Assembly: GCA_964036155.1 (NCBI GenBank)
Contig: OZ038423.1
Location: 6,215,249 to 6,279,248 of the forward strand
Source of the DNA: Diploscapter coronatus
Taxonomy: Eukaryota > Nematoda > Chromadorea > Rhabditida > Rhabditidae
Direction of reading: 5' to 3'
Length of the DNA: 64,000 bases
Shown: positions 1-11,527 of the stretch, one piece after another
Position numbering within the stretch: the stretch's first letter is position 1
Layout: the number at the start of each line of letters is the position of its first letter
Translations under genes and position numbers: made by a program
The notes under the pieces: model-generated
Database searches by the model: none
The model's input: the letters and a program-made list of their open reading frames with translations, nothing else
Told to the model about the DNA's origin: nothing

Positions 1-129
1 GTCTTGGGGGAGGATAGAGGCGCTGATACGAATCTCGAGGTTAAAGAAGTGCAAAAAAGGATTAACGTTGACGAGAACGCAAAGGACGAGGAGAAAAACA
101 TATCGCAATATCCTTCTTCCGATAGATAG
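1..129 (+). CDS. 3' end of an unidentified gene
   Basis: The first frame is open from the window edge and stops with TAG at 127-129, giving 42 residues rich in Asp, Glu and Lys. The use of GAG, GAC, AAG and CTC codons resembles the well supported exons elsewhere. Only the tail is visible, so no family can be named. It converges on the next gene, whose stop lies 43 nt away on the other strand. It could be a chance open frame at the edge. Confidence 0.45.
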   Translation, partial: VLGEDRGADTNLEVKEVQKRINVDENAKDEEKNISQYPSSDR

Positions 130-171
130 AGGAAAGGGCTTCTCTTGGATAATGGACTATCACATCTTGGC

Positions 172-713
172 TTACGAATTGCAGTATGCTCGATATTGCG
201 AATTGGATGCGGTCTGATATGCCGGCTTCTCGTCACAGGGACACTTTCTCATCGGGGCAGAGCAGTAGAGCCAGCCACCTGGGTCGCATCCCTGGTGTTG
301 ATCGCATTCAGAACTTGTGATGTCGCTGCCCCACGTCGTGATCGTCATTCCTGGAGTATTTTATAAATATTGAAAGAAGACTTATCAATTCGTCTGAATG
401 TACATAACAGTGCACAGAAATTCCACGCATACATTTTCAGGATACCGTTAGCAGGGACGAAGTGGAATTTGATTTCAGAAATCGAAATAGAAATTTGTAC
501 AGTGAAAATTTCGACTGAGGGAACGACTTTTTGATCTTCATAAATTTTCATAATCGTAATCAAGGTAAGAGTTTTTTAATATTTTTAGGACAAAGCGAGA
601 TCAGAGTTCTTTTTTCATATTTCACATTAGTCATATGAGTATGATAATCTTTAAAGTTTCTTACCTGCTCTAACGAAAACTGGAGCAGCCAGAAGGAGGG
701 CTAGACTATGCAT
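172..713 (-). CDS. Small secreted cysteine-rich protein (75 aa)
   Basis: Two exons, 713-665 and 350-172, join in phase 1 through a GT-AG intron. Residues 1-16 form a typical signal peptide (MHSLALLLAAPVFVRA). The mature part of about 59 residues has six cysteines and several Trp, Gly and Pro, consistent with a compact disulfide-bonded extracellular peptide. A TATA box lies about 60 nt upstream of the start. I do not recognise the family. The matching phase, signal peptide and promoter make a real gene likely, although no homologue was checked. Confidence 0.7.
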
Positions 714-771
714 CGCTGTCAGATTATTACGAACTGACTGTTTCAGTTCAGCCTTCCCCCGTTCTCACTGC

Positions 772-780
772 TATTTTATA
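772..780 (-). promoter_or_regulatory. TATA box of the 75-aa secreted protein gene
   Basis: The minus strand reads TATAAAATAG about 60 nt upstream of the ATG at 713. Two other small secreted-protein genes nearby also have a TATAAAA motif 50-90 nt before the ATG. Confidence 0.5.
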
Positions 781-1790
781 ACAATCATATTTCGATGTTT
801 TCAGCTAAATTAACAAATGGATCAATGGGGAAATTTCAGGCCAAACTTTAGTCTCCCAAATCGCGTGTTCAATCTCTCTGCAAACAGTCAAATCGCTAAA
901 AATTCAACTGCAGAAATCTCCTCGCTTCTATCCATTTCGAGCCATTCTTATGGCAATCCAACTAATACAACAAACTAGTTAACTAAAATGCCAGAATCAA
1001 AAATCGTATGATTTGAGATATTTTGTAACAGAATAAAGCAATGAAGACACTGAGATCTAGATTAGCACTATTTAGATATTTTATTTATGAAAATCTTTGT
1101 TGTAATTATTAACTTGAAGAATTGAGTAAAATTCTTCTTGTACCGAAGCTTCATGCGACTAAAGATCAGTACCTATTTTTCCTGGGAAAATTTCATAGCC
1201 TCCTTGCTTATTTCATTAGAATCCATCAACGATTGAACTTGAGCGTAGCTTTTAGTTTGTTTTCTCACTATAATAACTACACTGCATGGATTACGCTGTA
1301 GCTTATCTTTGGCAAAAATATTGCTATTTCTTGGTCTAAACTTCAACACCAAAGTTTTGCAGCAATGATTCGACTGGCGGTTTTGCATGTAGAAATTTCG
1401 ATAATTTGTTCTATTTTTCCATATCCGGAAAGGTCAAATCAAATACAGCTGCCGTGTCGCTAGACAATCCTCGTGAGGGAATGTCCCTTGTTCAATTTTC
1501 GGAAATAAATCGAATTTTAATGAGTTAGCAATTGGGAAAAGATTTTGATTTGTTTCAGTAAATACTAGATCAGTTAATGATCATAGATACACTGCAATTT
1601 ATAATATCTAGAGTTTAGTTTGTGTTGGAAATGGAAAGATCATAAATCTGCGCGATAAAGGTATAGTTTGTACAATTCGAATCTACAAATACATACTTTA
1701 GTGCACCATGGCTTATTTTAAGTACAATAAAAACTATTGAGTGAGAATGTAGCAGAATAAATTATTTCATAAATAAGCAATTCAACGGTT
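781..1790. other. Intergenic stretch
   Basis: This is AT-rich sequence with many stops in all frames. I see no coding exon, repeat or RNA gene in it. Confidence 0.5.
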
Positions 1791-1908
1791 CTACATATTG
1801 TTGAGTACGATGTTTGCTAAATCTTTGATTTTCTGTATTGTTTTTGGCGTTTGAACCAGTTGCTGAAGTGGACGAATTCCACCTTCATCCTTTATTAAAT
1901 CACCGTAT
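1791..1908 (-). pseudogene. Orphan last exon resembling a ZYG-11/ZER-1-type armadillo repeat
   Basis: A TTTTAG acceptor is followed by one 118-nt open exon ending in TAG. It encodes about 38 residues with the pattern YGDLI..EGGI..L..LV and LANIVL, which looks like the last armadillo-type helices of the ZYG-11/ZER-1 cullin-2 substrate receptors. No partner exon is visible upstream to about 4 kb. It is either a dispersed gene fragment or the terminal exon of a gene with a very long intron. The family assignment rests on pattern memory only. Confidence 0.35.
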
Positions 1909-2384
1909 CTAAAATATTTTAGTTAATTGTTTTTTTTGTAAATATTTCTCTATTTGCTATGATCTATCGACACCAAATTTGCTAGAACCCAGACACTGAA
2001 ATACTGACTGGCAACTGAGTGCCAGGCTGTCAGGAGGTAAATCAGAGGTTTGAGGAATTTGTAAGAAATCGTATTGAACATTCCGAATTTAAAATTTTTC
2101 ATTGCTTAGAAATTGCATAAAATTTAGCACTTATTTGCTAGGGTTAAAACAAAGATAATAAACTCATATAACCTTTTTTCGAATTCAAAACAAATAATCC
2201 TATAATTAAATACAATGACCTTTGGAAAGTACTTTGACCTACGAAGCTGGAATATTTACCCATGTTTGATCGTTTCCATTGCAAGTTTATTTCTGAATTC
2301 GTAATGAAGGTCAGCGAGTTTTGAAATGCCAATGAAATGGCAGCTCTTGATTGAAAAGCTGGGATATAAATCAGGATGAAAGAG

Positions 2385-2391
2385 TATAAAA
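2385..2391 (+). promoter_or_regulatory. TATA box of the 138-aa secreted protein gene
   Basis: TATAAAA lies 52 nt upstream of the ATG at 2443. A second weaker TATAAAT copy lies near 2365. Confidence 0.5.
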
Positions 2392-2442
2392 CTTGCCGAA
2401 ATCGAACAGAGCAATATATCTTTCTTGCAAAAACCCGAAAAC

Positions 2443-3962
2443 ATGCTTCGTTCAATATTCGTTCTTTCACTATCAGTCATTTCCTCAATCAATGCTCAAT
2501 ATGGAAGCGATTCAAAATGTAAGCTATTTGAAAAAAAAATCTCGTAAAATATCTGACAGGCAGTTCCCATTTGACGGAGATACGGAATACTCAATGAAGG
2601 ATAGATTCTTACAATATACGGATTTGTTGCTGGCAGGTGACAATACCAAATTGACAAGCATTCCCCCCTCTCATCTCATTTGCAATCTCGCGATCTCACT
2701 CCCATTGCCGAAACGACCGAGTAATAAAGCGGTTGAAATCGAACTCTTCTCGTCTATCGACTTGCATTCAGGAAGGGGAGACCTTTGGGTCAAATATCGG
2801 TAATCGAAAACAGGCAAGTGCCAGAGCAAGCCAACCAGAAAGTCAATCCCCAAACTTGCAAGTGAGTAGTTAGGAAAGGACGTCACACAGTCACTGTGAA
2901 CAGTCAGAAGAGAATCGGTAGCCTCTTGTAACTAAAACAAGAATCATTCCTAGATCCAAACCCAGACAGCCATCCACATTCCCTCAATACACCAATATAC
3001 CCACACCCTCACTTGTCGTACGCGCATCAACAACACAACTGATTAACTTTTTGCAAAAATTATTGTTTTTTTTTCGATAAAAACTTATTTTTAATAAACA
3101 TAAATTTCATCATTATACATTTCCGTCACGGTGTTACTTCGTTAAATGTTAGCTGCCTTTCTAACATGCTAAAGTTTTTAATTTTCCTAGCAAAGCATTT
3201 TAGGTTACTTCAACCAATCGCACATTCTCGGTCCAGCTGTTCAAAATGGGATTTGTCCGACTGGATATAGCTGTTTATATCTTTCCGATCTAGTAAGACA
3301 AAATAACTCTTTGAAAATATAAAGATATAGATAGAAAATAAATGCAAATCTCCATTTCCATAATTAACATTTGTGGTTTTTTCACATTTATAAAAAAAAT
3401 AATTGACCTGTGCATTTGTCGCACCTACCGATCTCAGCTGAGCATAGTAGAATAATCTATTTCAACTTGGCAAAGAGCTCGGCCGATTTTACAGTTCGAA
3501 AAAAGTTGTCATAGTCTAAAATGGAATGCTCTCACTTCGAGTTTGTTCTAAGACTGAATGCAGTCTGAAATCGAACTGAGAATGACTGTTCAGTCACTCC
3601 CAGTGCAATTTCATCGGTGAACCCGTATTGCTAACTGATGCAAATTTATTACGAGAAGCGTTTTTTTTTCTCATTATATTTATCAATAATGCAAAGTGGA
3701 ATCATTTTAGGCGCAGAATTCTCCAAATTACATGGGAACCTGTGTGCAGCTGCCGGCTTATTATGGGACGAGTATCAGCTCGGAAACGATCTATGGCAAT
3801 GCATATCAGGGAAAGTGCTACAGTGGGTACGACACCTGTGGCAGCTCGGTTCTGACTGTTGTCTATATCGCCGGCAGAAATGTTCAAAATGGAATTAATG
3901 GGGGGACATGCGTATTTAGGCCTTCATGTAACTCGTACTATTCAGGAGTTGATCTTGATTGA
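2443..3962 (+). CDS. Secreted cysteine-rich protein with a duplicated motif (138 aa)
   Basis: Three exons, 2443-2518, 3204-3292 and 3711-3962, join in phases 1 and 0 with GT-AG introns and stop with TGA. The first 18 residues form a signal peptide ending before QYGSDS. The mature protein carries a motif with VQNGI followed by Gly and Cys twice, once in exon 2 and once in exon 3, which suggests an internal duplication of a small disulfide-bonded unit. Many Tyr, Gly, Ser and Cys residues fit an extracellular matrix or surface peptide. The family is not recognised. Exon 2 would read into a stop at 3320 if the second intron were retained. Confidence 0.65.
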
Positions 3963-4159
3963 ATTTTTATTTTAAAAATCACAATATATGCGTAAAGATT
4001 TTCTTAATTGACCCAATAAATTGACTTAACTATCGCAACTGTCAAGATGAAAAATCGAATATTCCTTTGGTAAAATCAGGCTTAGTTGTTGTGATTTTTG
4101 TGGTTTCTCGATCCTGCGTTCGAGTAGATTTGGAATTAGGGCCAATAGAACTTTGTGGA

Positions 4160-4246
4160 CAGACCTAGGGAAGACGATCGTCAGAAACCCCTTGCGACCT
4201 ACCCCCATAGGTTTGTTTCGTCTGACGAAAGTGCTCCCTAGATCTG
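4160..4246. mobile_element. Mini hAT-type non-autonomous element (87 bp)
   Basis: Terminal inverted repeats CAGACCTAGGGA and TCCCTAGATCTG (one mismatch) enclose an imperfect hairpin. The 8 bp on either side, TTTGTGGA and TTTGTGAG, match at six positions and fit the 8-bp target duplication of hAT elements. There is no coding capacity. Confidence 0.6.
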
Positions 4247-4555
4247 TTTGTGAGTTATTCACTCATTCAAAAATCGCAATGAAATGGAGAATTCGAATGC
4301 CGATATTGAAGAGAGCAGACATTGGAAAGAGTGGAATAGTGGGAAGTATACAATGAGCGAAACATTTGTATCCATTATTTATATATCATATTGAAAAAGT
4401 ACTTTTTCATCCGCTCGCCAACTATTTTAGAATTTGGTTTACAGAAATGGTTGTAGTATTCATCACTTGTTTATTGAGCGTGCATAATTTACAAATATTC
4501 CAAAAATTATGAGTGATTAGCTAGATTGGGGTTCGTTCCGTACTTTATCGTCGAT

Positions 4556-5803
4556 TTAGAATTTGAACGTAGGCAGAGTCGGAAGGCCTGTGATTGAAGG
4601 GAAGATGACGAGGGGCTGAGAAGTACTGCCGGATTGAAGCTTCTGGAGAACTTCCTCGAGCTTAGAGATCGCTTCTTCGAACTGATCAGCGACGCCAGTC
4701 TAAAAATAGTTGTAATATTTAAAGAAATGAAACCATAAAAATATAAACTTGGAAAACAACTCCATAGCTATCGAAAAATGTGTTTTCTTGTTCAGTTATA
4801 GTCTTCTTTCTTGGTTGTTGGAGTGTGTTCTTCCGAATTTGTGAATGAAATCATGTTCATGCGAATTTACTCACGGGAACTTTCCCCTTCAAAACATCCA
4901 CTGGATCAGTGAGGATTTTTTGAGCCTAAATAGCACGAATTAAAAATTGTGCCTCAACATAATAATCTTACGACGTTGTTGATGAGACCAGCAAGGACCG
5001 TTCGGACGTCGTTCTGAGATACAGATGTTCTTTATCGATAATTGCGACAGCTTGTAATTGAAGGAATGACGGAATAAGTTTTGTAATCCACGCAGTCTCT
5101 TTCAGGAAGAATAAAAAAGCTTCAAATTTGAGAGAAATCACTCCTTCAATTTCAACGTCGATAAATTGAAACCATACAGTTGGAGCTTTGACAAGGAGTT
5201 TGCCAAGAGAGACGAGGATCTCCACGACCGAAGTCAACGTTCCGTCGGCTATTGCTTTCAAGAGCTTCTGAAAATGAAATGGCGGATATGAAATTTCAGT
5301 TGAATGTTTACAAACCTTGAGTTCCTCGATAATTTCTTTCAGAGCAGTGATCGAAGTGTTGGCAGGCTGAGTAGTTCCTGAAGAAGGTCCGGTTGGTGAA
5401 GAACCAGCCTGAGTCGATGGAAGGAGATCTGTTGGACCAGCGCTTGATTGCTAAATCACGAAAGTTCGAGTAATTTTATGTTATGGCGAAAAATTTCTTC
5501 TTTAGAAGAGATTTATGCTCAAATATTGGATGATCTTCACATGTTTAGTGCAATTTACCAACTAGTGGTATGAAACATCTCAGCCCGAAAATTTATCTTC
5601 CTTTAAAATTCCTCTAACATTTTTCTAATTTAATTTATCGAGCAAGATCAAGCAAAAAATCGTCTCCTTCAATAATAATCCTAAATGCACTATCATCATT
5701 TTTCGATACTTATTTGAAAGATTTTGAATGAAGTTTTAAATCTTACAGCAGAGATGAATGAAGTGCAGATTGCATAGAAGAAGATGCAGGCGATCGATTT
5801 CAT
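4556..5803 (-). CDS. Secreted helical protein (172 aa)
   Basis: Six exons (5803-5747, 5450-5316, 5267-5178, 5013-4972, 4925-4875, 4699-4556) join in phase 0 throughout with GT-AG introns. Residues 1-19 form a signal peptide (MKSIACIFFYAICTSFISA). A Ser/Thr/Pro/Gly linker follows, then amphipathic segments rich in Leu, Val and Lys such as KEIIEELKKLLKAIADG and LVSLGKLLVKAP, so a helical bundle is expected. No cysteines occur after the signal peptide. I do not recognise the family. A lipid or hydrophobic ligand carrier is possible but is inference only. A TATA box lies about 85 nt upstream of the ATG. Confidence 0.72.
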
Positions 5804-5884
5804 GGTTGATTGTTTGATAGCTCAAATAGGCTGATTGATTTGATGATGCAGCTTCTGGCAGCTCGTCATTGACTGGTCATTCAT

Positions 5885-5894
5885 CCCTTTTATA
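5885..5894 (-). promoter_or_regulatory. TATA box of the 172-aa secreted protein gene
   Basis: The minus strand reads TATAAAAGGG about 85 nt upstream of the ATG at 5803. Confidence 0.5.
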
Positions 5895-7201
5895 GTTTTC
5901 CCCACGATCAAGTTCCCTTCTCTGCCTCTCTCCGTTCCCCAGCCTATTTCAGTTGTTTGATCATTTGCATGTCGAGCATTCATGTGCTAATTTGCCGTGT
6001 CACTTCGCACTATCTAAAGTCTCATATTTTAAAATAATTTTTTTTCTGTTTTGACTTGGTTTTCGCAATAAGCAAACACAAACTCATCCATCTATCATCG
6101 ATCAGAATAACAAATCGATTTATTTGCACAAATGCGTTTAATGAAAATGAGACAATGTCTTGTTTTCTTAGATTTTTCGAATGGTGGCACACTATCAGGT
6201 CCATTAACAAAGGAAATTGGCTCCGCCCGCTCTTCAGAAACCATGCGTGGAGATTGCAATACTCCATTTTTAGGAAAAAATGATTTTCTTCCGAAGTTTC
6301 AGCTAGAATTTGTGTAATTTATTAAATTATTATTTTAAGTTTTTAGAAAAATAAAATAAATATTTGCCCAAGAAAAAACTGGCTTAATTTTTGGGATTCT
6401 CTCGCCGTTCCTTGAGCAGATATGGGTAGGCAGAGGGTATCGGAGGCCTGGAACGATAAGAAATAATTTTTGGAAAAAGAAATAACAAAAATAATCGACA
6501 AAAATCCGAAAAAAAAGCGCGAAGTTTGAAAAGAAAGGAGGAGAAACTGCTAACACAGCAGTACGGTAGCGTCGATCCCCACCCACTTTGCTCATTTCCA
6601 TGCGGCGCCCTTTTCCTGCGTTTAGAAAATCCTTTGTTAATGGACCTGATAGTATGTTGGTATATGGGCTGTTGTGTTAGTCTTATGGATGATTGTCAGT
6701 GGGCACTTTCAAATGACAAATTTATGAAAAATGTTCTAAAACACTAATTAACAATCATAAAAATATTTTTCTGGCATTTGGATCGGTCGGTTTTAAGCTC
6801 AACTTTGCTGATGTCAGAGAGAGTTGTTGATTAGTCATAGAATGGGATAGCTTTGTCATATCCTGTTCATATCCAATAATGTCAGATTATGAATAAATGT
6901 GTGCAAATATGCATTATGATGATATGTTGGAGAATCATATACTTTAATTTGAGAAGAAAATAAACATTTCTGGATAGGATACAGGTCAGATAGCGACCGA
7001 TTGCCGTAGCTGGCTGTAATCAAAGGTTTTGCGGTATTGTGGAGCGTGAGGAAGCAGATACTGCATACTCTTTGCAACTCTCTTTTGCACACATCCCTCG
7101 TTTCTTTTCCCTCACTATTTCCTTCTCCCTTTCCCACGTTATCTCTCTCGTCTCTTCAGGATGCTTGCTATTTCTCGGGAACTGAGCCTAAGAGGGGGGA
7201 G
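5895..7201. other. Gene-free stretch with a perfect 24-bp inverted repeat
   Basis: No convincing exon is visible. The 24 bases at 6191-6214 recur as a perfect inverted copy at 6630-6653, with 415 nt between them. They may be internal ends of an old mobile element, but the sequence outside the arms does not match. Confidence 0.45.
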
Positions 7202-7297
7202 CAGGGATGAGACGGAATTGAAATTTCTCTGAATCGGAGCCAGAACTGAGCCTCTAAATTTTTCGAAATCGGAACCGGAAGTTCCGTCTCGTCCCTA
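7202..7297. mobile_element. Mini hAT-type element (96 bp)
   Basis: The ends CAGGGATGAGACGGAA and TTCCGTCTCGTCCCTA are inverted copies with two mismatches. The flanking 8-mers GGGGGGAG and GTGAGGAG match at six positions. The interior shares the CGGAATCGGA wording with the element at 33167-33274, so both belong to one family. Confidence 0.55.
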
Positions 7298-8097
7298 GTG
7301 AGGAGAGATGCAAAATGTATGCAGTATCTACTTCCTCACAACCCATAATAATTAGGGCTTTGCGCAGTTCGTATAAAATTGAAAATTAATCGGAAGAGGC
7401 ATTGCAATTCCCGAACCAAACAAAGAATTATTACTGAAAATCATGAATCAAGCTGAGCCAAACCAAGCCCAACCGGCTACGAAATAAAAATGGGTCAAAC
7501 TGACCATCAGGGGTGTGCGGAAGTATTTTCGCACATCCCTACTGATCATAACCGTGCAAAACCATGTTAATAACGCAAGTAATACGAAATGAATCTATGG
7601 GTAAAGTCGTGACTTCTCAGAAAAAAGACATACTGCAATTCTTTAGATTTCTTAATTTGATAACGTTTTGTTTTCTAAGCTATTTGGATTTAAAATTTTC
7701 GATTTCATATAAAGAAAAATAGCATATATTTGATCAAACATTCCACAGGGTCGAAGTCATTTGACATGTTGAATTGGATATTTGCAGAAATGAAATAATT
7801 GATAAAAAAATTCGAAAAGGAAGGATATGCTTCGTTTAGCTTGATATGGCATGTTTGAGAGAAGAGTTTAGTCGAAAATTCTGCACATGAAATTTGGTCT
7901 CAACTGTGAAAATATCACTGCGAAAAGATGGACGAGGAATTTGCGTGTCGAAATTATTCGTTGTTCATTTCGGCGGGCTTCAGTTGAACTGTTTGTCCAG
8001 CTGCCATTCTGCTCTTCCAGTTCCTTGCAGAAAACATATGTCACGTTGGCCGATGACTGGGAATGGGGCATATATTTAAGACGCATTCTTTAAATAA
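7298..8097. other. Intergenic stretch
   Basis: No supported gene. GC content is higher at 7870-8090 and short frames are open on both strands there. None has a start context, splice partner or recognisable content. Confidence 0.4.
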
Positions 8098-8340
8098 AAG
8101 ACCTAGCCTTGTTCCCCACTAGATGAGGGTCGGCCTATCCTAGCCGCACAGGACTAGTGGGCCCGTCCCGAGGACAGACTGTTGTTGTGTGCAACAGCCG
8201 AGGGATTTTAGGCAAATTTTCGTGGTTTTACCCACTACCAACATTTCTTAACCCCCTTGGTTTGGGTAGGAGTGGTGGGCGAATATTGAGGCCCTAAGCT
8301 GCAGGCAGTGACACACAACCATTGCGCTACACCGCTCCTT
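8098..8340 (-). mobile_element. tRNA-headed SINE-like retroelement with target-site duplication
   Basis: A 243-bp insert is flanked by direct 19-bp repeats (8079-8097 and 8341-8359) with one mismatch, which is the mark of retroposition. On the minus strand the 5' end reads GGTGTAGCGCAATGGTT, a good match to the A box of RNA polymerase III internal promoters. A weaker B-box-like stretch follows. The 3' end finishes in CTTTT. It is GC-richer than its surroundings and does not code. The assignment to a tRNA-derived SINE is inference from the A box and the duplication. Confidence 0.6.
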
Positions 8341-8359
8341 AGACGCATTCTTTGAATAA

Positions 8360-9391
8360 CCCAAACAACGGCCGGGCAATTGCAAAAGTATTTCGAATCC
8401 CGGATTCAGCCTATATGGGTGGATAGCTCCTTGGACCCTAATCACAAAAATGGGTTTGTTTGATCTCACTCTTTCATGTGGGTGTGGCTCCGCGCACGCA
8501 AAATTTTCGATTTTCGCGAAAAATGGCCTGCAATCGGTAAAAGAAAACTTTACTTTAAAAGATCCATTTTAAATTTAAAAGTACGAATATAGGGACTAGT
8601 TAGGCTTTCCTATGATATATAGGTTTCCGGGCAACAACCACCTGCTGGGCTGGGAGGGGGCCCCGATGTCAAAAATGAGGGTATGCCGATCCCCCGTTTT
8701 TGCATAAAATCGATCACTCTGAAATTTTAGCAAATTTTGATAATTTATTTTTATTCTCCTGATAATTCTGCATATTTTAAGCCAAAAAAAAGCTGAACAC
8801 TTAGGGGTGGCGAGTGTGCGCTGTAGCCTTCCGAAGTGGGTCGGCCAAAAGTCGAAATTTCAATGTTGAGGGTTAGACTCCACAATATGTATACCAATTA
8901 ATAGAGCTCATCAAACTGAGCAACTTTTGTGAAGACACCTTGGGTCTAGCTATAATGGTATCTGTGACATGGAGGTTTGAATGAGTCAGACCTACGAAAA
9001 TGACAATTTTTTTTAAAAAAATTCATAACTTTTCGAAAATCTTTCATAGCAAAAAAGTTTTCTTTGTACCTTCGGACGGGTGCCAAATCGGAAAAAAAAC
9101 TCCCAACTTTGACCCCCACCTAGCCTCGCTCACTTTCGGGGGCGGGGTCTGATCTCCCCATTTTTCTGATTAGGAGCCATAGAGATACCCAACTCTATGG
9201 TCAAATCCCGATTTGAAGGACTTTTCTGAAATACAGAGTTGTTCGGGTCTTACAAATACACTCTTAAATTAACAAAACTTTAAATATGTGCCGAACAGTT
9301 TAATTAGACGCATGGCGATAAATTTCGAACGCTAATTTTGACATTCTAGCATTTCTACCTACCATATATCATTTAATTCAATAATCTTCAG
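8360..9391. other. Intergenic stretch
   Basis: No gene is supported. It contains two GC-rich blocks (about 8620-8700 and 9100-9180) that look unlike the surrounding AT-rich DNA and may be transposon remnants. Confidence 0.35.
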
Positions 9392-9856
9392 ATGGTCACA
9401 TCATCGTCTCATCTTTGGACCCCAACGCGGACGATGTGCATTCTGTTGTTCGTGACTTTGATCGGCTATTCAAATGGCTGGTTCTGGGATCAACCGAGTC
9501 CCACAATCGAGCCCAAATTGGTAGATTTCTTGTTATTAATTTCAGAAATATGCATTTATAAATAAACTCTTTCATGTAAAAGATCCTAATGTATTTGTTT
9601 CGACATAACCAGTACATTTAAAAGCATGAAACTTGATAAATGCAAATTAAAGGCGGAAACGATCGTCAAATCTCCCGAGGATATCGACTCGTCTGTGATG
9701 CTGAACGGGGACAAGCATGAGGAGCAGAGAAAAAGACGAGAAGCGAACATCCAGCTGCTGCGGACTCTGAAATCATTGCCGATGGAGAAGAGATCGATGA
9801 CAAAAGAGAAAATAAGTAAAACAATAGAACAGCGGCGTCGACACAAGGTTGGTTGA
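9392..9856 (+). CDS. Small secreted basic protein, possible peptide precursor (110 aa)
   Basis: Exons 9392-9520 and 9653-9856 join in phase 0 and stop with TGA. A CTTCAG acceptor sits immediately before the first ATG, as at spliced-leader sites. A second in-frame ATG at 9434 begins a cleaner signal peptide (MCILLFVTLIGYSNG). The mature part is highly charged, lacks Cys, and has several dibasic or tribasic sites (KRR, KR, RRR) with a final Lys-Val-Gly. That pattern is compatible with a processed peptide precursor, but no known peptide motif is visible. Exon base composition and phase support the model. Confidence 0.55.
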
Positions 9857-9875
9857 GTTCATGCAATTGAATATT

Positions 9876-10281
9876 GTGCATCTCTTTCTTATTCGGTACA
9901 ATTAGAGAATGCGCTCCAATGCGGAAATTCAAACTCGAGTAATAATCGTCCACGAACACTTTTTCTGGCAATTACTATTTGGCGGAGTATCTTTTCCACA
10001 CTATTTCTTTCAAATTTCATTCTCTCGTTTATCTCTAACTATAGGACTCCACATCCGTCATTCCGTCATTTACTAATTGCTCCTCTTCTCACCCATTTCT
10101 CATCATTCCTCCCCAAGGATTGTAATTTTCTCTATCAAAGTGTTCAAACATTTTTGTGAAGAAGTCGCAATCATCGAGAAGAAATGAGCGAAAAGCGATG
10201 TTTGTGAACGATTATTATTCGCGCTTCGATTTTCGCATTGGAGTCCACTTTCTAACTGTACCGAATAAGAAAGAGATGCAC
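9876..10281. mobile_element. MITE, 406 bp, long inverted repeats
   Basis: The outer 75 bp or so of each end are imperfect inverted copies. Both ends carry GTGCATCTCTTTCTTATTCG, perfect over that 20-bp stretch. The interior has no long open frame. It begins 20 nt after the stop of the preceding gene and so probably lies in its 3' flank. Confidence 0.65.
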
Positions 10282-10950
10282 GATTTAATACCGAATTAAT
10301 TATATATTTTTGATCGAAAACTATTAGGTTGAATTTTCTGACTTTTTCAGAAATAATTTTTAAACTGATTTTTTCAACGAATTTGTACTATCCATCTCCC
10401 TACGAAAATAAGTTAAAGTCTAAAATTCAAGAAACATTAAAAATGAGATATTTCATCAAACAAACGATGAATGCTTATGATCTTCGTAATAATCGAGCTC
10501 ATTATTGAAAACTCTCTAACCCCGTGCGACATGCAGAAAGCTAACCGTTATTTCTGACATAAAAATATTGAGAAATTGGAACAAATCACTGAATAATGCC
10601 GCACAGGATTAGCGAAATTCCAATAATGAGTTCTAAAACTACGGTAACCGTGCATGCATCGTTCATTTGATGAAATTCTAATTTTATAACATTTCTAAAA
10701 TGTTCATTTTGGTCTATTTTTGCCGGAGATAGGTGATAAAAAAGTCTCAAAATTCAAATATTCTTCATTAAATATGCAAATTTCAATAATTTTCAGAGAG
10801 ATGGTAAGTCCGACTGTTATTCAACAATTATATCTTGAGGAAAATATCATCACTGATTTCTAAATCATGTCAACATTCGCAAGTTATAATGGATTATTTT
10901 AAATTGCACAGCTTAATTGCAAAAATGAATTAAAATTAGTTATTATTGAG

Positions 10951-11422
10951 AGTGAACTTCAGCAAAAAGCAAAGTCTTAACAAAGGGTCAAAACAGGGGT
11001 CCGCAGATCGGGATGATTTTCACGTATTTTGTTCAGTTTTCCACGCTGTGATCATAGTGACGTGATCATTTTTCGAAAATCGATACGATAGTGGGATTAC
11101 GGTATTTTGTTTTTCAGACCCAACCTCGGAAAAAATGCATAACTTTCTTATTTCTGAACCAAATCGCATAGGGTTTTCACCGTTGGATAGCCAATGGAAA
11201 ATACTACAAACAATGTAACCACAACTACCTGCTACAATCCATAATTTCCCGTCAAAAAATTCAAATTCGAAAATTTGATCCTACTTGGCGCAGTTTTTCG
11301 TAATTTTTATCCTTTCAATAGGAAGAAAAGTGCTGGGAATTAAAACTGTACAGGATATGTGAAAATCAGCTCGATCGGTGGACCCCTGTTCTGACCGACT
11401 TTGGTTCTTACTGACATTCACT
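10951..11422. mobile_element. MITE, about 470 bp, long imperfect inverted repeats
   Basis: The left arm (about 10951-11035) and right arm (about 11335-11422) are inverted copies over about 85 bp, including the shared ACAGGGGTCC and TGATTTTCAC. No coding capacity. The target duplication is not clear. Confidence 0.6.
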
Positions 11423-11527
11423 CTTGAACTTAATCCTTTTCTAATTAAAATATAGTTTATTACTATTTTATTCTTATTTATTGAAAAAAACATAAATATA
11501 TATCCATAAATTAATTATTTAACCTAT

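Noticed and set aside
7868..8086. Overlapping frames on both strands in a GC-richer block
   Set aside because: No frame has splice partners, a start context or recognisable residues. A 26-codon minus frame looked protein-like but is too short to support.
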